Program-made: the position numbers and the translations under genes
Part shown: positions 20,401 to 34,765 of the stretch, in pieces
How positions within the stretch are numbered: the first letter of the stretch is position 1
How the letters are laid out: the number at the start of each line of letters is the position of its first letter
Notes under the pieces: generated by a model
Seen by the model: the letters and a program-made list of their open reading frames with translations, nothing else
What the model was told of the DNA's origin: nothing
Database searches by the model: none
Assembly: GCA_013397695.1 (NCBI GenBank)
Contig: VYZI01000086.1
Span: 244,176 to 308,175 of the forward strand
Reading direction: 5' to 3'
Source: Centropus unirufus
Lineage: Eukaryota > Chordata > Aves > Cuculiformes > Centropidae
Length of the DNA: 64,000 bases

Positions 20401-23400
20401 ATTGTTTGTATACATGACTTCAAGAAGGGATTTCCCTTCCTTTCTGCTCCTTTTAATATCATGTGGCAGCTAGAAGCAGGGAAGAGAGACCAGCACCATA
20501 TGACCAACCAGCTGTCTGTGGGCTGTCAGAGCATATTGTGGGGAACACAATGTGACTACCTTTGGTGCCTGATTGTTCAGTCTTTATTGGCTAAGCTATA
20601 TGCTGGGGTATTTTCCATTCAGTTACCCGAATGTCATGTGCTGGGTCACTGTGTGGTTGATGTGGCAGTATTTTGAGTACAAAAATAGTTAGATGTTCCT
20701 TCTCCAGTGCATAGTAAGACTTCCTTGCTCAAAAAGTGCTGTGGCTTATGCTGTCTGAGCATCTACTCTCTTGTCATCCTTTGTGTTGTAGTGTGTTGTT
20801 GTCTTCACTTTTCTTTGTTTCCCTAAATTGTTTTAGGGCCACCTAAATTTTCCCTAAACTGTTTTAGCAGGCCACCTATGCTCCAGACTCAAGGAGGCAA
20901 ATATAAGTGGTTAGGAGTGAGAATACAGAAGGATGTGGAGCAGAACTAAGTATAGATGCTACATGTTGACTAATGTTGGCGAGATGGTGAGTTTTCTTTG
21001 ACTTTGGCCCTGTCAGTTTTATCTGCAGAGGAAATGCAAATGCATTTTTAAAGTCTTTTCCATTATTTGTGAGTGCCAAGGATGTGTGAAGATGCATAAG
21101 TATCCTTCACTTTCCACTAGCAAATCAAGATGCTCTTATAGAGGGAAATAAAAGCACCCTAAGTGCACCAAGAACAAGGTGCATGACCTGTCACTTCTGC
21201 TGGAGTCCCTTCAGAACACTGCAGCGGGGAAAGGCAGTTTTTGTGAGCTGGGGAAAAAGGTATTCTATGTGTCACTTAAGTCATTTATCAGATAGGGGCT
21301 TTTCTGAGGGTGATTTCTAAACTGTGGTCTCTGATGCAGTTCATCTGCAGAACTGTGTTAGGAGCAAGATCTCCAGGTGGAAGTTTGATATGTAGAGAAC
21401 GCCCCAAAAATTGACCAAAAGAGGGAAGATGCTTTTTCAGGAAACAGAAACAAAGTCCTCTCATTACTAATCATATGAATTTACTAATTTCTAGGGAGTC
21501 ACACTATCTCTGAATTGGCAGATCTGAGTTCCCCCAATATGCAGATGACAGTATTATGCAGTGCTACTTTGCCAGCAGACATACTGCCTTAGTTACTTGG
21601 AAATATGTTGCATTTTATTTGACAAGTGGTGAAAACATGGTCTGCCTTATTTCTTTCTATCATTCTGATTTTTAGGCTGCTGAGGTACACTCCTATGAGT
21701 TCACCTATTCAATAAGGATAGATTATCATAAAAACTGTATGATGATTATTCTTGATTTTTACCAATAATATGTTCTTTTTGCCTACCCCTTCTTCTTCCC
21801 ACTTGCATTATTTATGCTGCAATCCTTTTCCTTCTTGTGCACATCAACATGATTATCTTTCTCCCCAAACTACACATTACTGGTTTTCAAGTCAACTGAT
21901 TTTTGCAAACAAGTTTCCAGCTATTATTTAGGGGTTGTAATTCATCCAAATGCACATAGAACCATTGTCTTTTCCTCCCTGCAGACATTTCTCCAAATTT
22001 ATGGAAGTCTGTGGAAAATCGGACTATATTAATTCAGCATTATGAACTGAGATTAGGACATGCAGCTGATGTCATGTTGTACCTACTGCAAAACCTCAGC
22101 ACAGCAGAAAGAGTTGCTAACTACACCACATAGAGTAGAAAGCTTGAGTAATCAAGAGAGAGGAAATGGTGAGTAGTGTATGAGTAGAGTTGTTCATCAT
22201 TTCCAGCTTGGCTGCTGCTGTAGGAAAGGAAGAGAACTGAAACATGCAGAATCTTAATTTTGATTACAAGAACATCGTAGCAAATACACATAATTTACTG
22301 CTGATGCACTTAAAGAGCTGTGGTAGCTAGATAAGATAAATCCAAGCAGTTCTATCTTACTAGCACAATTTGTTATGTTTTGTAACATACCTGATTTGAA
22401 TTTTGGTGAATTAAGAGACTTCAAATTAGATTTTCTTTGACCCTGTTTTTCCTTCCTTCTTTTTCCATCTACATATTCTTTTTATTCCGCTCTCTTTCCT
22501 TTTTCCCATCTTAAAGAAGCTGGTTGGCCACTTTGAGTGGTTTTCCTGTCTGAATTTTCCACATTTAGCCCCAAAGTTTTGGAGAAGTGCTTGCTTACAG
22601 CAACTTAGTCAGTCCTTCAGGGCTGAAGCATGCTTTCGAAAAGAGCTATGTAGATTTCCTCCACCTTTTTTCCTCTTCCACAGTGGAACTAAAGAAATCT
22701 CTAGGTCACAGTGCTATGTTGAATCCTGTGCTTCCCATGTTGCCTCTAGCACCCTACCCTACGTTACTGTTTTTCCTAGGTGGATGCTTCATAGTGCATG
22801 AAGTGACCTAGAAGAGACTTTTATCCTTACTTCGCATCCCCTCTTCTCTATTGCATCTAGGAATTGGATAGGAGATGTTAATATTTCCCCACTCTTGCTG
22901 GTTTCTGTTGTTTCTATTCCCTCCTGGCCCCACAGAAAGACTATGGAATCCTGTAAGGGTCTCTCTTTGTCTTCTCATCCTAGTTTTGGTGTCAGAGAGG
23001 AGCAGGATCCACTCCTCTTTTTAATTGTCAGGGCTACTGAATCCCTTCCAGACCCACTTGTACATCTCCTGTCATCAAGTTTGGGTGAAGCAGAAAGTTG
23101 TCTGTTCCTGCTATATTTTCCAGAATAGCACAGATGTCTGGAAGAAGCAGTGGCTGTGGGAAAATGACTTTCTTGTGAACTATGAGAAAGAAATAGCTGA
23201 GATCAAGATGGGTGGATCCTCCATACCCTAGGCCAGCTTCCTAGAATAAGTCCCCTGGAGGGTGCTGATTAGTTGTAGCGAGATGGAGATTTCAAGGGAG
23301 ATCCAGGACAGGGGAGAAAATAATGTTACAGGTAACATGGGCATCTTCGGATGTCTCATGTTATCCCTCTATCTTCTACACCCTTCTCTAATGTCCATTT

Positions 23401-23838
23401 CTTTTTTTCACGCATCCCTTGTCAATCGCTCATCTCCCAGGGGTTTGTTCCTTCTCCTGGGAAGTTTAATCTTAGTCTTTCCATTGACTTGGATGACATT
23501 ACATCAGGCCTCACATGCCCTTTCGATGGAGAGAGACACAGTAAAAGTCTCTTGTATTTAACAGGATAAGCACCAACTACAGTTTTCTGTAACCCACATC
23601 TCTGTCTCTCTGTTTCCCCAGGAGAGATAGGGAGCAAGATGAAGGGAAGTGGCAGAACTACAGAAAAAAAACCAAACCCACACCAGCCTTTTCAACATAG
23701 TTTGGAAAGGAAGGGGGAAGGAACAAGATAGATCCTAATCTTAATTTATGTTAGGTACTCACATACAACTGTGGTGGGTGTGGACCGGAAAGCTCAGTAT
23801 CTGTCTAGATGGTAGATTAGTCATATTGTTTGCCTTGA

Positions 23839-23858
23839 GATGGATAGATGGATAGATT
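23839..23858. repeat. Short GATGGATA tandem repeat
   Basis: Two copies of GATGGATA and part of a third. Too short to suggest function. Confidence 0.7.
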
Positions 23859-26675
23859 GAAAAAAAGCAGGAAAGACACGAGGAGGGGCTGGAGCAGAGG
23901 GGTGTGAGATGAGCAATGGAAAGAAAAGTTCAAGCAAGTTGCAGAGAAGATGGAGATCAGGAACTGGGATGGGGAGGGCAGACAGAGGATGCAGGAAAAA
24001 AAATAATGGGATGATAAAAGCTGTGGGAGATAATTCACCTCTTATTAAAGCTGACAGCATTACTTTTCAGAGATAGGCTTGGCTCTTAGATTTTGAAATA
24101 GGACAGAAGGAGGAAAGGAGGACTGGTAGACAAAAGGCAGGCAAAAAGGAAGAGCAAGGAGAAGGAATACATTAAAATGGAAATAGAGAAGAAAGAGTGT
24201 TGAAAATGAATGCTGGGAAGCATGCTTCCTTTATTGGCAATATGCTGGAAAAGGGAAGCGAGATAGAAACCAGAGCAAAGAAAAATGCATGAGATCATTT
24301 TGTGATTTCAGATTTCTATCCTAGGGGATATGAGAGTTATGGCTATGGAGCTGAGGCCTTGAGGAAAACCTGTGGCACATGTGATGATGCAAATGGGAGA
24401 AATTAACTATAAACTATAAAATACATTATTCCATGCAGATTAGTTGTGACTTCACTTTCCTCTTAAGCATTATACCCTCAAAGTGGAGTGGGCTGGTAGA
24501 GCATGATGGGGGCCTGGGTAGGGAAGATGAGGAGTAGCAAGTAAATGGGTTAGTGACTGGATGGTTTGCTACAGGTCTGTGTCTTGCTGTTGACTAACTC
24601 TGACGTCTAAGGAAAGGAAAGCTTCAACTGTAGGTCTTCTTGAAGCTGGGGCACTATGAAGTCTGTCTCCATTGTATTTTCTCTGGCATGTGAGTTCCTT
24701 CCTGACAAAGCATGACCTTGTGTCTCAGTCTTCACATCAGGGAGAGCTCGAATACCCGGCTGCCTCTTCCCAGAAAACTTGCAGGAGCTGAGTATCTCTG
24801 GCTGTGCCTGGCTGTGAGAATTCACAAGCTTCTGAATCCTGAGTCTCAAGGCCTTACTCTCACCCCATGTGAGGGCAAAATAGAGCCAAATATTAGTGCC
24901 TCTGTCCCTTCCAGTCCCAGGCTCTGATTTCTGGAGGAGGGCAACATGCATGTGGGGCATGCAGCACCCTCTGCCCCATTCTGTGCCTTCTCCTAGGTCT
25001 CTTAACCCAGCAGGTAAGTTCAGTTGTAAATGCCACCTCTTTGTCAAACCTGGGTGAAGTAGGCTGATGGATTCAAAACTTGGTAAAGGGAGATCCAGGG
25101 ATTCATGCATGCCCAGAATGAAATCTGTAGACCTTTTTTTTCCTGGAAAGCAAGGCTCTTATTCAGGCATCCTCTCCTGGAAGAAGCAATGGGCTGCCTG
25201 TCAAGGGAGAGGGATCTGCATGGGCTATATGGGGTTCTGGTCCCATGCCTACAACTAGGAGAAAGCAGGTTCCAAACCTTAGAGGGTTTCCTGGTACTTC
25301 AGGGCTGACTGCCCGAGTGCCTCCAGGATGGGCACTGAGACCTGCATACTGTGAGCTGAGGGAGGTCCCGGTGGTGAGGTGGGACGAGGAAAGACTCACT
25401 CCAAAGAGTAAGCAAGACCTGTGCCTCAGGGCAGCCTGTTTGTTTTGCTCCAGTTCTCCACTCCTCCAGGACTAGATCAACACACTTGAGTGTGAAGGCA
25501 CTGGTTCCCACTCACTCCAGTCCTACCTGGAGTCTCATGGGAGAAACTGCTCCTGGAGTGTGCCACACCTGCACAAACATCCACAGTTGAGCTATTAATG
25601 TGAGAAATATCACCCATATCACCCATGGGCTGGCAATGCAGCTGGTATCCCTCTGGAAGAAAACCTGCCATAACAAGGGGCATGCTTGTGTTGAGATGAG
25701 GTGCTTTGCCATCTGCTTTGTCTTCTTGACTATGCATTTTCGTATTATGAGCAGGGTCTGCTGAGATTGTCTTATTTTTCTTCTCAGCATCATAGCAGGC
25801 TTTGATAGGAGTGGTGCATATAACTTCACTACCTGAACTCCCTGTGCTCAGCTTGGAGCTTAAAGCACATCCTCAACAGGAAAAGAGAGACTTACAGAAA
25901 ACAGTTTCCAAGCTTTAAGCAACCTAGTAGGTTTATGACAACACACTCGGAATGCAGAAATACAAGCAGAAAAATATATTCCATTACATATGCTTCTTGA
26001 AAACCTGGTGTCATGCTGAGAGCATTAAGTGTATACATATCGTGGTTACAAACTTCCCAAAGCAAATTTCTAAGCCTTCTCTTCATCCCACCCCATCAGA
26101 CAGGAGTAGCTCCGAAGAGTGGCAGAAGGCAGCTACCCTGGCTCTGCAAGGTTTGATTCCAGTCCTAGAGAGCTTGCCATGAGGTAGAGTATGGGAAATA
26201 AACTCTCAGGTCTTTTTTTAAAGTTGGAAAATAAAGATGTGTGGTGTTTTGGTTTCAGCCATCTACAGTTTTAGATCCCTCAATTTTTCTTTTCCTGGGC
26301 CACTGCAGCTTTATAAGCAGCACAAATTCCCCAAGGCTGGAGGTTTTTTGTTTCATTTTCAATCCTGGCGCATTTTGTTCACTGTTCTTCAGTCTATTTA
26401 TTGATTTTCAGCATTTTTCATGACTTTAAGTGCCTCTTACTTTGTACTCCTCTCTTTTCTCCCTCCCTCCAAAACATAGGAGTCTGCATTCTTTTAGGCT
26501 GAATATCAATTTATTTACTGCCTTTTTAGGAGCATGTTTTCTTTTTTTTTTTTCCCTGAGGCTTGCTGAAAGAGAGCTGTCCATTAAGGTTTTCTTCCCT
26601 TCTGCAGAGAAGGCTTTGTCCTGTTTTCTTATGCTGTTTGGTAACAGATGTGAAACTATTGAAGGCAAAATGTGC

Positions 26676-26691
26676 TTTTTTTTTTTTTTTT
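26676..26691 (+). repeat. Poly-T tract
   Basis: Sixteen T; a related run of twelve lies at 26542-26553. No adjacent retroelement body is recognisable. Confidence 0.9.
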
Positions 26692-27639
26692 GTCAGTATG
26701 GTTTTGAATTGTTTAGGCTGAAGCAAGTGGGAGCTGTGTGCAGGCGGATGGAGGAAGAGTGCCAATGCCTGGCTACTTTTCAACTCTGGGTCAGGGTATA
26801 CCGGCTTAGCAAATTGTTGCTAGTTCCTGCATGGGACAGTTTTCTATCGTTAAATAATCCCCTCTGAGTGCCAGTGTTATTCAGCTGCTGAACTGTCACT
26901 TCCCAGCACTTGAATAACTGCTACAAAGCAGCTATTCTGGAAACAACATTGCTGTGAGATGAATGAATTTATTTATGCTTTCTACATTTTGTTGAAAAAG
27001 TATGGGACTAATTCATGAAATTCACTGTGTTGATGTTTGTGATAAGGAATAAGATAAACCTTTGTCAATATTTTACTCTCTTATCAAAAAAAATCAATAA
27101 AAGTGCTTCCTGGTAAATAGCATGTTTGACATGTGGCCTGTCTGTCGGGGTATTCAAAAGGCCAACAAATACCCACTATCCAGAGTGCTGTGCTTCCCTG
27201 GTAGAGGAACAACAGCTTGGAGGCCAGAAGGGATTGTGCAGCTGTGGAACGCACTAGGCCCCTGCCCTCACCATGCACTGAGATACTGCAAGTCTTAACA
27301 CACCAGTTGTGCTCCCCTCCCTGTATCCTCTCTCTTTCTACTGTTTAGAGCAGTGAAGGAAACGCTGCACAATCCTAGCCATAATCAATGTGGTACTTAT
27401 CCATCAAGGACTTTTCTGGAGTCTAGTGCAGGCTATTAAATTATGATTTATTCATGATCCTAAATGTGCTTTCAAGTCCAGGTAACCCTTTTCAGATAGT
27501 GTCCTTCAGCTCCCTCTTCATCCCTCCCCTCTATTTCCTACAAGACATGTATTACTTGCCCTGAAGTCAATGCAAACCTGAAGGCACCAATCCTATAGTG
27601 CTCTGCAATGTCTTCTTCATTGCTTTTTTTTGGTAAAGG

Positions 27640-27870
27640 TGTGCTTAAAAGTTGAAGTTATTAGATTGCTCTCCCCTGATTATCCTCCTGCTAACATAAT
27701 TTATTGTCGTTTAGAATATAACTCACTGCTAGGGATGTGATTAGCTTGGATTAAGACACCATTAAATAAGCAAGGCTAGATAAGACTAAGATAGCTGCAA
27801 AAACAGACAAGCGTCTTTGTGCATTGACTCACAACTCGTAATTAGCTGTGATGGAAAAAGAAATACCTAA
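27640..27870. promoter_or_regulatory. Candidate conserved non-coding element
   Basis: The block contains CTGATTATCC, ATAATTTATTGTCG, GTGATTAGCTTGGATTAAG, AGATAAGACTAAGATAG and CGTAATTAGC. These are several OTX-like (GGATTA/TAATCC), GATA and homeobox cores within 230 bases, with no repeat signature. The regulatory call rests on motif clustering only. Confidence 0.25.
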
Positions 27871-30800
27871 ATATTTCTTAAGTACTAAAGGAAGTCCTGA
27901 ACCAATCTATCCATTATTTTAGAGTTAGTTTGAGTGTGATTAGTGGTCTTAAAAACAATAAGCATATAATGGCTGACTGAGGAGTGCCTGCATACTTCCC
28001 ACGCACCTCAATGGTTTCCTCATCCTCTTTAACCTAGTGAGTGCTAGTGTAGTGCTCACTGAATGTGAACAGCCAAGAGTCTGGTTGAAGCCATGGTTCT
28101 AAAGTTCTGTCCTACATGTCCCATAAAGTGGGAAAGTTTAGGGAAATGAAAGTCTCATGCTTTTTGCCCCCCTTCTTTAGAGTACGTGGAGGTTGAGGTG
28201 GTAGTTTATTGACTTTTTAACAATGCTATAAAGTCAAGGAAGCTATAGCTTCCACCCATGAGTTGAAGGATGAGTTCTGCTTCAAGAGCTTCTGGTATTC
28301 ACATTTCTATTATACCCAAGCGGAATATTAAAATTGCCATTTTTCCAGTGGCTGCAGAAATATCTTAAAACTACTAGACAAAGTTACCATGACCGTGAGC
28401 AACAATAGAATACTGTTAACTAAACGTAGCACCAAACCTTTACATTGCACATCAAAAGAGAGTTTATAACACTTTCAACATGTCCTTAGTGAGACTTAAG
28501 GACAGATTTAGCCAGGAAGCAGAATGCATAACCGTAAAAACTGGTCTTTTAATTCTCCTCAGCCTGAATTTCTTTGCACTCAACTCTGCCTCTTTTACAA
28601 TAAAAAGTAATGTGGTTTTGAATTGTTCGGGGGGGTTGCTTCCAAGAAAAGTTGTCTAAGTAAAGAGGAATTTAACTGGATCCCCAAGCATTCGTTTTGA
28701 AAGTTACCTGACCTGCTGCCTTTTGTTTGCATTAATTTGGCTGTTAAAATTAATCAACAGCTTCACTGAGAACAGGTCGCTTGAAATTGAACAGATCTCT
28801 TGAAATTGAAATCTCTGCCCAAGACTGAGGAGCTGCATAATAAAGTGTTTAAAAGTTGCAAGTTTTGATAGTGGTCCACAAATTGTGACAGCAAAATTTG
28901 TGAAATTGTGAAAAAATTGTGAAAACTTTCTTCAGCATGTGTAGAAACTCAAAATTAGAAATTTAAACTTGGAGTTGGCTGACTTACTCTGTTATGAACT
29001 TAGTAGTTAAATATGCGGATTAGTCTTTTTTCAACGCTTTTATGGAGAAATATAAAAAACAGAGAAACTTTTCTACTGTAATTTGCCTAAGCATGGCTGA
29101 GCTAGAATAAAATTTTCTCAGTATATATTTTTCCCAGTTTGAAAAATTATGCTTTTAAAAAGTCTGAATGAACTCAGCTCTATCAGTTGTTGACCCACCT
29201 GGAAGAGGTGACCTGTTGGGTTTGTTGACTTTCCTGGAATAGCTGGAGGAGGCTGGCAGGGGGACGGTGACCTGTAGACCAAGAATTTTGGGGGAAAATA
29301 ATCTTTCTGTGTTGATTTTTGTGTGACATTAGAGGTGGCCGTGCCATTCATTTGCATACTTCTGTTAAATAAGCAGATGATTCATTGTTGCCTTAGCCTT
29401 ATGCAGCACAGCTGTGGGTACTTTGGATATGTGCAAGGATACGGGACTCATGGCTGCCATACTTCAGAAGGACAAGGGGTGGAATATTTATTAGGAAATA
29501 CAAAAAAACCCAGCTGTCTCGATCCCTCAAAACTTGATTTGAACAGGTGACATTTCTTCCATTGATAAAACTTTATCTGCTTCCAGGAACAGCACAGAAT
29601 TAAATCTTAAAGGAAAAAATTAAAAATGTATTATAACAAAACCCTTGAGAGGAAGTTGTGCCTGTGCAGCATATGGTAGACATTTGGTGTGACCCTTCAC
29701 TTGTTACCGTTACCCAGGAGCCTTGTGAAGGAATCCTAGCAATCCAGAATTGTAGCATTTTTCAGTACAAACATACCCTCAAAAGGCTCTGGTTACCTTC
29801 AGCGTCAATTGATTTCTCACTGAGTGCGCCCAAACTGGGCCAGCTGAACATAATGACAAAATATGTTGTTATGACTTCGTTGCTCTTTCTCTAAACTAGA
29901 TCCAGCTATGCTTTGGAAATCTGAGCTGTACTGGCCTTTGCTTTATAAACAGGAGCATACAGTGGATTCTAGCTGTAGCAACTCGGCTTATGGGGTAGGT
30001 GAGGAGAAACCTTCCATGCTGATGGAAAGGTCAGTTCACCGGTAGGATTTGCAGTATCTAAACAGCGGGAGCTGAGCACACTCTGCAAGCTGTGAGGAGA
30101 TGCAGGTCCACAGCAGTCCTCTTAGTGGCCTTCATTACTTTACAAGGAAACCTGTGCACACAGGTAAACAGGCGGCTGTAAAGTGTGCCAGCCCTCGTGG
30201 AGGACCAAGACCACAGTAAAGAGAGAGCAGACCTGCCTCATGTTTTAGGTAGAGCCACAGGGGAGCAGAGTGTAGTTCTGTCTGCACAAGCACTCCAGCC
30301 AGCTCAAGGCCCTGGTCTACCAGACTTAAAAAGTGTTAGGGTGGCGCACCAAAGCTGGTCACATCCTTTCTGTGCTGGGACAGCTCAGCTGGATCCAGGC
30401 AGTGCTGCTCTGTGCAGCACACACAGACGCTCTGAGCCCTGCACTGACCTTTTCACAGCATTGTTTCTCCCAGAACAAAATTGTACCTTAGCACTTGCTG
30501 ATGCTTCCGTTGAAGCTGTCTTCCTCTTTTTTTGTGACCTGGGGATCTCTCTGGCAGCAAACAATTGTCGTGCTGCAAATGAGAGGGTGACCTCAAAGGC
30601 AGGCAAGCAGGCTCGCTGCTTGACTTGTTTCATACCCACTGGTGCCATTCATCAATGGCAAAAACAGCAGCCCAGTAGATCACAAGTTTGCATGAAAGTC
30701 CATATATTTCTATATATCCCAGCACAGATTGCAAGGAGCCTGCATATTCTCATTATAAGCTTTGCTGTAATATTTTAAATTGGCCTAACTTTCCTCCAGC

Positions 30801-33800
30801 CTTCTTCTTTTAAAAAGCAGAAATGGTACCTGTAGACAGGAAAACCAGAAGTCTTGGCGAGACTTTTCTGTCCGAGAGTTTGCTTTTTCACTCTTATTCC
30901 CAGGTGGCACTTTTTTTAGTGGGCCAAAGAGGTGGGTTAGTGTTTTACAGCAGCTTTTACCCAGCCCAGAACCAAAGCCCACACCTTGTCTCCATAACTG
31001 TAGATTCTGAAACCAGAAATTCAGATCCCACAGGCCCAGGAATTTTGACAGTGTAATGTCTGGATCCTAAACTAACCATCACAGTGTTGGCCCTTCTCTT
31101 TTTTTTTTTTATTTTGGGATCTTAAAGGCAGATCCCTCCTCTCAATGGAAAATTTTAATCTATTCCCACCAGTGACATCAGGCCTTCTCTATTCCCATGG
31201 CCACAAAGGCGTATATTGATAGGCATGACATTTTCCTTTAATACTTTCATTGTTTCCAGCATTTCATTTGGGTTGTTGTTGGAAGCCAGAAAAACAAGAC
31301 AAAAGGCAAAGTATGTTAAGAAGGAGACCCAGCCTGTGTGCAAATATGTTGTGAGAGAGAATCTTTGGCTCCAGGCTATTTTGGGGGAATTTGCTTTCCA
31401 CAGGGCTTCTCCCAAGTGACTTGGGATGACACTGTCATCCAAGCCTCCTGAAAGTGCCACCTCCCTACTGCAGCTCGCTGCACTCCAGTGCTTGGGTTTT
31501 GGTGCACTGTGAGAGATGTGGCATGGGGTTTTTAGAGCCTTTTTAAAAAGATTTCTGTCAACTGCGTAGAAGATGCTGTTATGCTTATAGGAAACAGTGC
31601 CTTGTAAGCTTCTCAGGACTGGGACATGACCTCTTCAAGGGCACAGCACGAAGGTGAATGCTGCCCTTTGCACCATGTACCTTTCTAAAGTGATAGCACA
31701 GGTCAGAGTGGACTTTGGTTTTGCTTCTTGTAATATTTATCCAATTCCTTATTGTTTTTCCTTTCAGTGAGATTTTTCAGGGGGATGGATAGGGGTATTG
31801 AGTCTCCTGAATTTGTTAGTAATCACTACGGAGAGAGTCTGATGAGCGCTAATGACTGAGGTGAGCTCTCAGTCTATGTGTGAGGATCTCTGTAAGCTGC
31901 AACTCCTTCCACAGTTAGGTAATCTTTTCCACACTGTAATAAGGACTTAGATAGATGAATCTTGTGGAGTTCTCTGACCATCCTACTCTCCTCCCTACTT
32001 ACCTCTATAGATGATTCCCATTTTTTACTGAGAATTACCAAAAGCACTTCCAACAAACTGTTGTCCAGAACATGGATGTGTTAGTTTATAGAGATATATA
32101 AACTGGCTGTTACATATTTCATTAAATATTCCTTAACAGTTGCTTTGTGTCGAAGGGAGTTTGCAGACACCCATATACACCCCTCTTAAAAGTTAATTTG
32201 TCTGGAAGTCTGGACAAAATGATACTCCAAAGGTTAATGAGCATGAAATGAGAGGCTTGGTAAACCCAAGCTAAGGGGTCATTTGGAAAAGGGAGCAGCT
32301 ACTACCCTATTAGATCCTGTTGCTGTTAAACCTGAACAAACCTGCTTCTTGATTGAAGAGCCAAGAAGAGAGGGGGCCCTAGGACTTGTCTCTCAACTCT
32401 GGCCGTGGTCTTACATAGCGCTTGAACTACTTGACAGACTCATGAGCTCCGCTGGCCTTGTGTTTTTCTCAGAAATTAAGACCCAGTTAATCAAGATGAA
32501 GTGTGCAAGCACGATGAGGGCCTCTGCCCCAGCCTGTTGCCTTTTCCTAGCTGAGACGGAAGTAAATTAGTTCCTCTGGGTCTGATTGCTGTAGTAAAAT
32601 CACCCCTTGCTGAGAACCACGAGGAGAGGGAAGCCACTTCTGGCACCAGCCAAAGTCTCCCTTTCATGCAGGGGCAGGAAGATCAGCAGCTGGAGGCAGG
32701 GTACGGCTCCCACTCATCTCCAGTGGCTCTCTGTGCTAGGTGTAGATAAGCAAGTTGGGCAGCTGAGGGTACTGGGGTCAGGGAGAGAGCGTGTTCAGGG
32801 TGGGCTGTGCATCTCTTAGTGCTGGCAGTGGTCAGACATGACCCACTGCTGTCAGGTTCCCTCAGCCCTCCTCAGCTCCTAACACTGAGAAACTTGCTTG
32901 GCCTTTTCTGACTTGCACTGGTCATACACGGCTGACAGATTTTCAAGTACCAAACATCCAACTTCTGCCCACGCTTCTACAAAGACCAGCGTGGTGACAG
33001 CTGTGCTTGTGTCCTGGTGATACAGCAGCACATTTCTGCAGAAATTGTATTTATAGATCTGATAGCTTTTCACTCCCCCACAAGACTGACTCAGAAGTTA
33101 AATCAAACTTGTGGTCATGTAGAGTCCCCTGTGCCTTACACGGAACATTTACTCTGAGATACTACTGCAGAGGACGACTCATTCTATTTTGCCTGCTGCC
33201 AACCCCAAAGAGGACCAGTTACTCTGTTACCTGATTGTGGGGCATTTATCACATGTAGGTAATGCTGCCCTGGGCACAGCAGATACCAGCATGGGACAAA
33301 GGTCAGGGTGAAGTGGTTTGCCAGAAAACAGGAGAGGAATCTGGGGGCATGGCTGGCATAAGAGGGTGAGATGTGAGGAGAGACCTCGTAGCAAGGCAAG
33401 GGGAGGCCAGGCCGAGCCAGAGCCTTACTTAGAATGGCCTTTATCACATGGCAGCAACAATTCTACATGCCCATTTTATTTTAGTTCTCCTGTTGAATTA
33501 CTTAAGCAAACAGGAGTGAACCAAAATGACCTTGCTTTTTGTACTGGCTTTGGCTCAGGGAACTGGCCCCTCTCCAGAGAGTAGCCATGAAGACAGCTTG
33601 TGCCTGTGCCTGCACGTGGGCTCCAGTATATCCTGCTGCTTGCTTAGCCCTGGAGGAGTTTGTGGATGTTTTAATCTTAAATCCACAGACAAGCCAGTTG
33701 TTCATGTGCATTGTCAGCTGCACGGTGTCCCCATGCATAGCTGCTTGTCTGGAGAGAGGCTGCATGGGCAAGGGCTATGGATAATGGCCAAGGAAAGTGG

Positions 33801-34539
33801 CTAGGGCTCTCACTCTGTCCCAATGCTGTGTAGCAGGCTAGAGGAGCCCCCAAAACTGCCTTCAGCATTAGAAAAGCATCCTCTTGCGGAGGAGCTGCAT
33901 GGCCTCCCAGGATATCTTTTTCTTCTCCTATCCTGGATTGTCTGGTCCCAGGAGGGGGCTTGAGAGCTTGCCAATCCCAAATCACATCTCAAGCCTGCGT
34001 CTCCAGGACCTGAGAGATGCACCTTGACTGAGACCAGAGGTGTCAGGATCTTGGCCAAGAGAAACCAGATAATAACCCTAGAAAAGCTGGCACAGCAATT
34101 TGTGCTAAAATTGCAGGTCCCATGTGGAAAGCTACTTGACTGTTCAGGAACCTGCTTATTGATGCAGCTGCCGCTGGGCAGCCCCAGGTGACACCAGGCA
34201 GAGCCTGAACATCTGCCCTGTGTCCACCTTGTCTCAGCTCTAAGCAGTGGGAGAGACGCTTCTCATATCCCCAGTGCCTGCCAGCAGCCAGGGGTGCTGG
34301 TCAGGGGAGCTGGCAAGCCCCAGGCGTTTAAATGAAACACATCTAGTCCTCTCAATTGACAGCTCTCTTCTCCTCCTGGCTCCTTTCATCTCCAGGAAAG
34401 GAAACCAATTTCCTTTGCAAAGTAATATGAGCTGCAGCAGTTAAAAGTGCTATTTAAAGAGCCAGACGATGTTGTTGCGCAAGGAGCTTACAGGAAGGAG
34501 AAAGCTTTCCACCTCGGTGTGTAAAAACTGGGCTAATAG

Positions 34540-34765
34540 TGTTTTTCTGCCTCACACAAGCTGGTGAGAATTAATTAATTTTAAAAACATTTCGAAACAC
34601 AGCCACAACATAGGCACTACGTTTTACTTATTAATATTCCATATTCAAAACACAAGACTAATTACTCATGTGCATGGCAAAGAGTGCATTTCCTATGCTA
34701 TTAATTCAGTCTTAATTATTTAGGTAGTACCTACACTAATCTGTAACTCAAAAAAAGAAGCGTTT
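34540..34765. promoter_or_regulatory. Candidate conserved non-coding element rich in TAAT cores
   Basis: AATTAATTAATT at 34569-34580 is a palindromic homeodomain site. TAATTA follows at 34659-34664, and further ATTAATT and TAATTATT occur to about 34720. Between them are TTAATATTCC and CATGTGCATGGCAAAG. The density of TAAT cores and lack of repeats make it the most enhancer-like block of the desert. No alignment was possible. Confidence 0.3.

Noticed and set aside
30185..30778. 197-codon + strand frame
   Set aside because: No recognisable domain and no promoter or splice context; likely chance.
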